A stretch of 6,590 nucleotides of DNA from Deltaproteobacteria bacterium (GTDB lineage Bacteria; Desulfobacterota; DSM-4660; Desulfatiglandales; HGW-15). Made by a program: the position numbers and the translations under genes. Numbering within the stretch: the stretch's first letter is position 1; every line of letters starts with the position of its first letter. The notes under the pieces were generated by a model. It was given only the letters and a program-made list of their open reading frames with translations. It made no database searches and had not been told where the DNA came from. The DNA is taken from the NCBI GenBank assembly GCA_021737245.1, contig JAIPEI010000210.1, forward strand, positions 1 to 6,590, read 5' to 3'. Positions 5,091-6,590 of this stretch are shown here, one piece after another.

Positions 5091-6590
5091 TCATTTTGGT
5101 TTCAGGTTGCAGAACGACCAGGTGTTCCCGATCCCCTCGAGCATGGGAACCCACCCCTCGAAGTCGTCCGTCCGCACCGCCTCGATCAGGTGCGGGTTGT
5201 AGAGGGGGAGGTAGGGGATATCATGCATGAGGATCCGCTGCATCTCGTAGATCAGATTCCGGCGTTCGTCCGGGTCCATGGTCCGGGCGCTCTTGTCGGC
5301 CAGATCGTCATACCGGGGGTTGTGGTAGCCGCTCATGTTCCATCCCCTCGGCTTGTCGTTTTCAGAGTGAAAAAAACTTTTCAAGTAGTTTGGATCCAGG
5401 TTGAGACTGCCATAGCCCAGAACGAACATATCGAAATCGTGCCGGCCCTTGACCTGGTCCAGGAGGGAGCCGAACGCCATGGGCTTGGCCGACGCCGGCA
5501 GGCCCGCAGCCCGCAGCCACTCCTGGATCATGACCCCGGCCATGGCCCGGGCCGGATCGTAGTCCGCCGGGGGCGTCAGGATGGTGAAGTCCGCCATGGG
5601 GGTCCCGTCCGGCAGCCGGATTCCTTTACCGTCCTGGACCTCGCCCTTATCGTTCACCGGAGGCTTTGCCCAGGTGAACCCCGCCTCCTCCAGGATCTCG
5701 TAAGCCTTCTGGATGCGCTCGCCGCGGAGGAGGACCTTGTCCGCGTACTCCGGCACGTCCGGGCAGTGCCAGAAGGTGTTTCCAGGGGGTACGATGGAGG
5801 TCATCATGGTCCCGTAGCCCTGCAGGACCCGAAGCATGATGAAGTTCCGATCGATCAGAAAGGCGATGGCCCGGCGAAGGGCCACGTTGTCGAAAGGCGG
5901 CCTGCGAAGGTTGAACCCCAGGTAGTAGAGCGCGCTCCGTTCGTTGGTGAAGAGCTTGATCTCCTCGTCGGCCTCCAGCTCCTCGATGTAGCCGGGCTGG
6001 ATCCGCCACCAGAACATGTCGACGTCCCCCTTCTTGAGGGCCAGGATGGCCGCATCCGAGGTCCCGAACACCTTGAAGATGATCCCGTCGATGTACGGAC
6101 CGAGCTTCCTGCCGGCGATCTCGAGCCCCTTGCCGAAGAAGTGCTCGTTTGTCTTCATGAAGACATAGGCGCCCTTCTTCCACTCCTCGAGCACGAAGGG
6201 ACCCGTCCCGACGGGGCGGTCGATCTGGTGGTTCCGCAGGGCGGCCAAAGGCTTTTCGGTCTTCAACGCCTCCTCCACGATGGGGAGCCACTGCTTCTTC
6301 TGAACGATCGGGGTGGTCAGGGTCCGCTCCCGGAAGATGGCCATGGGCTCCTCCAGGTGGAAACGGACCGTGCGGTCGTCCACCACCTCCACTTCCTTGA
6401 CGAACTTCCACTTGTAGTAGCTGCGGTCCTTGAAGTCCTTGATGACCTTGACGGTGAAGGCCACGTCCTCGGCCGTGAAGGGGGTTCCGTCCGACCATTT
6501 GGCGTCGCGCAGCCTGACCGTGTAGGTAAGCGACTCCTCGTCGAACACCGGCATGCTTTCGGCCAGCCAGGGGGTGAGCTCCATGTTCTC
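5091..6590 (-). CDS. ABC transporter substrate-binding protein, family 5 (SBP_bac_5, DppA/OppA-like), 5' end cut by window edge
   Basis: This extracytoplasmic ligand-binding subunit decides what the importer takes up. The visible part is 499 residues; family members usually have roughly 500-620, so the signal peptide and first lobe segment lie beyond the edge. The frame is open to base 6590, so the ATG at 6584 is an internal Met. Motifs (numbered from the edge): KWSDGTPFTAEDVAFT (31-46), the hallmark of the family; GTGPFVLEEWKKG (128-140); LGFNLRRPPFDNVALRRAI (224-242); the hinge and lobe region with LDPNYLKSFFHSE (398-410), where peptide-binding relatives place an acidic contact for the ligand amino group (D399 is a candidate, by inference); and MQRILMHDIPYLPLYNP (450-466). 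It ends NLKPK. It is first among the visible genes of the operon, as usual for these importers. The ligand cannot be deduced; dipeptides, oligopeptides and other molecules are all known for this family. Confidence 0.94.
   Translation of the reverse strand, partial: ENMELTPWLAESMPVFDEESLTYTVRLRDAKWSDGTPFTAEDVAFTVKVIKDFKDRSYYKWKFVKEVEVVDDRTVRFHLEEPMAIFRERTLTTPIVQKKQWLPIVEEALKTEKPLAALRNHQIDRPVGTGPFVLEEWKKGAYVFMKTNEHFFGKGLEIAGRKLGPYIDGIIFKVFGTSDAAILALKKGDVDMFWWRIQPGYIEELEADEEIKLFTNERSALYYLGFNLRRPPFDNVALRRAIAFLIDRNFIMLRVLQGYGTMMTSIVPPGNTFWHCPDVPEYADKVLLRGERIQKAYEILEEAGFTWAKPPVNDKGEVQDGKGIRLPDGTPMADFTILTPPADYDPARAMAGVMIQEWLRAAGLPASAKPMAFGSLLDQVKGRHDFDMFVLGYGSLNLDPNYLKSFFHSENDKPRGWNMSGYHNPRYDDLADKSARTMDPDERRNLIYEMQRILMHDIPYLPLYNPHLIEAVRTDDFEGWVPMLEGIGNTWSFCNLKPK

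Noticed and set aside
5080..5100. T-rich stretch next to the hairpin on the plus strand, terminator-like for plus-strand reading
   Set aside because: No plus-strand gene approaches it, and the T residues are interrupted and partly belong to the last codons of the binding-protein gene.
4111..5202. Plus-strand frame of 363 codons
   Set aside because: Antisense of the DppB permease; highly charged shadow with no motif.
5647..6498. Second minus-strand frame of 283 codons inside the binding-protein gene
   Set aside because: It is out of frame with the clear family-5 binding protein and its product is Gly/Arg/His-rich without motifs.

Overview
The window is a compact, GC-rich bacterial operon read entirely from the minus strand, running from high to low coordinates. 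It encodes a nearly complete peptide-family (Dpp/Opp, PepT class) ABC importer, followed by an ATP-grasp enzyme that overlaps the last transporter gene. Gene order in transcription is: family-5 substrate-binding protein (5' end cut by the window edge at 6590), a stem-loop, DppB-type permease, DppC-type permease, DppD-type ATPase, DppF-type ATPase, ATP-grasp protein (3' end cut by the window edge at 1). No RNA gene, mobile element, CRISPR array or stretch over 300 bases without a gene was seen. The plus strand carries only shadow reading frames.

Layout: 6590-5091 is the C-terminal 499 residues of the binding protein. 5090-4990 is the only real intergenic gap (about 100 bases); it holds a strong hairpin without a T tract. 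4989-3997 and 3978-3052 are the two membrane subunits, 18 bases apart. 3055-2048 and 2025-1015 are the two ATPases. The DppC/DppD and DppF/ATP-grasp junctions are both 4-base GTGA overlaps, where a GTG start shares bases with the upstream TGA stop, so translation is probably coupled. 1018-1 is the ATP-grasp gene; it is open to the window edge and starts with GTG.

How it probably works: the binding protein captures a peptide or other amino-acid-like ligand outside the membrane, the DppB/DppC pair forms the channel, and the DppD/DppF pair hydrolyses ATP. Both ATPases keep the C-terminal four-cysteine motif of this family. The least expected part is the coupled ATP-grasp protein. Such enzymes join a carboxylate to an amine or other nucleophile using ATP, so a joint uptake-and-ligation function is a reasonable but untested inference. 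The true substrate cannot be read from the sequence.

Organism: the strong GC bias, GTG starts and tight operon suggest a high-GC Gram-negative-type bacterium, perhaps among the Desulfobacterota or related lineages. This is only an impression; no marker gene is present.
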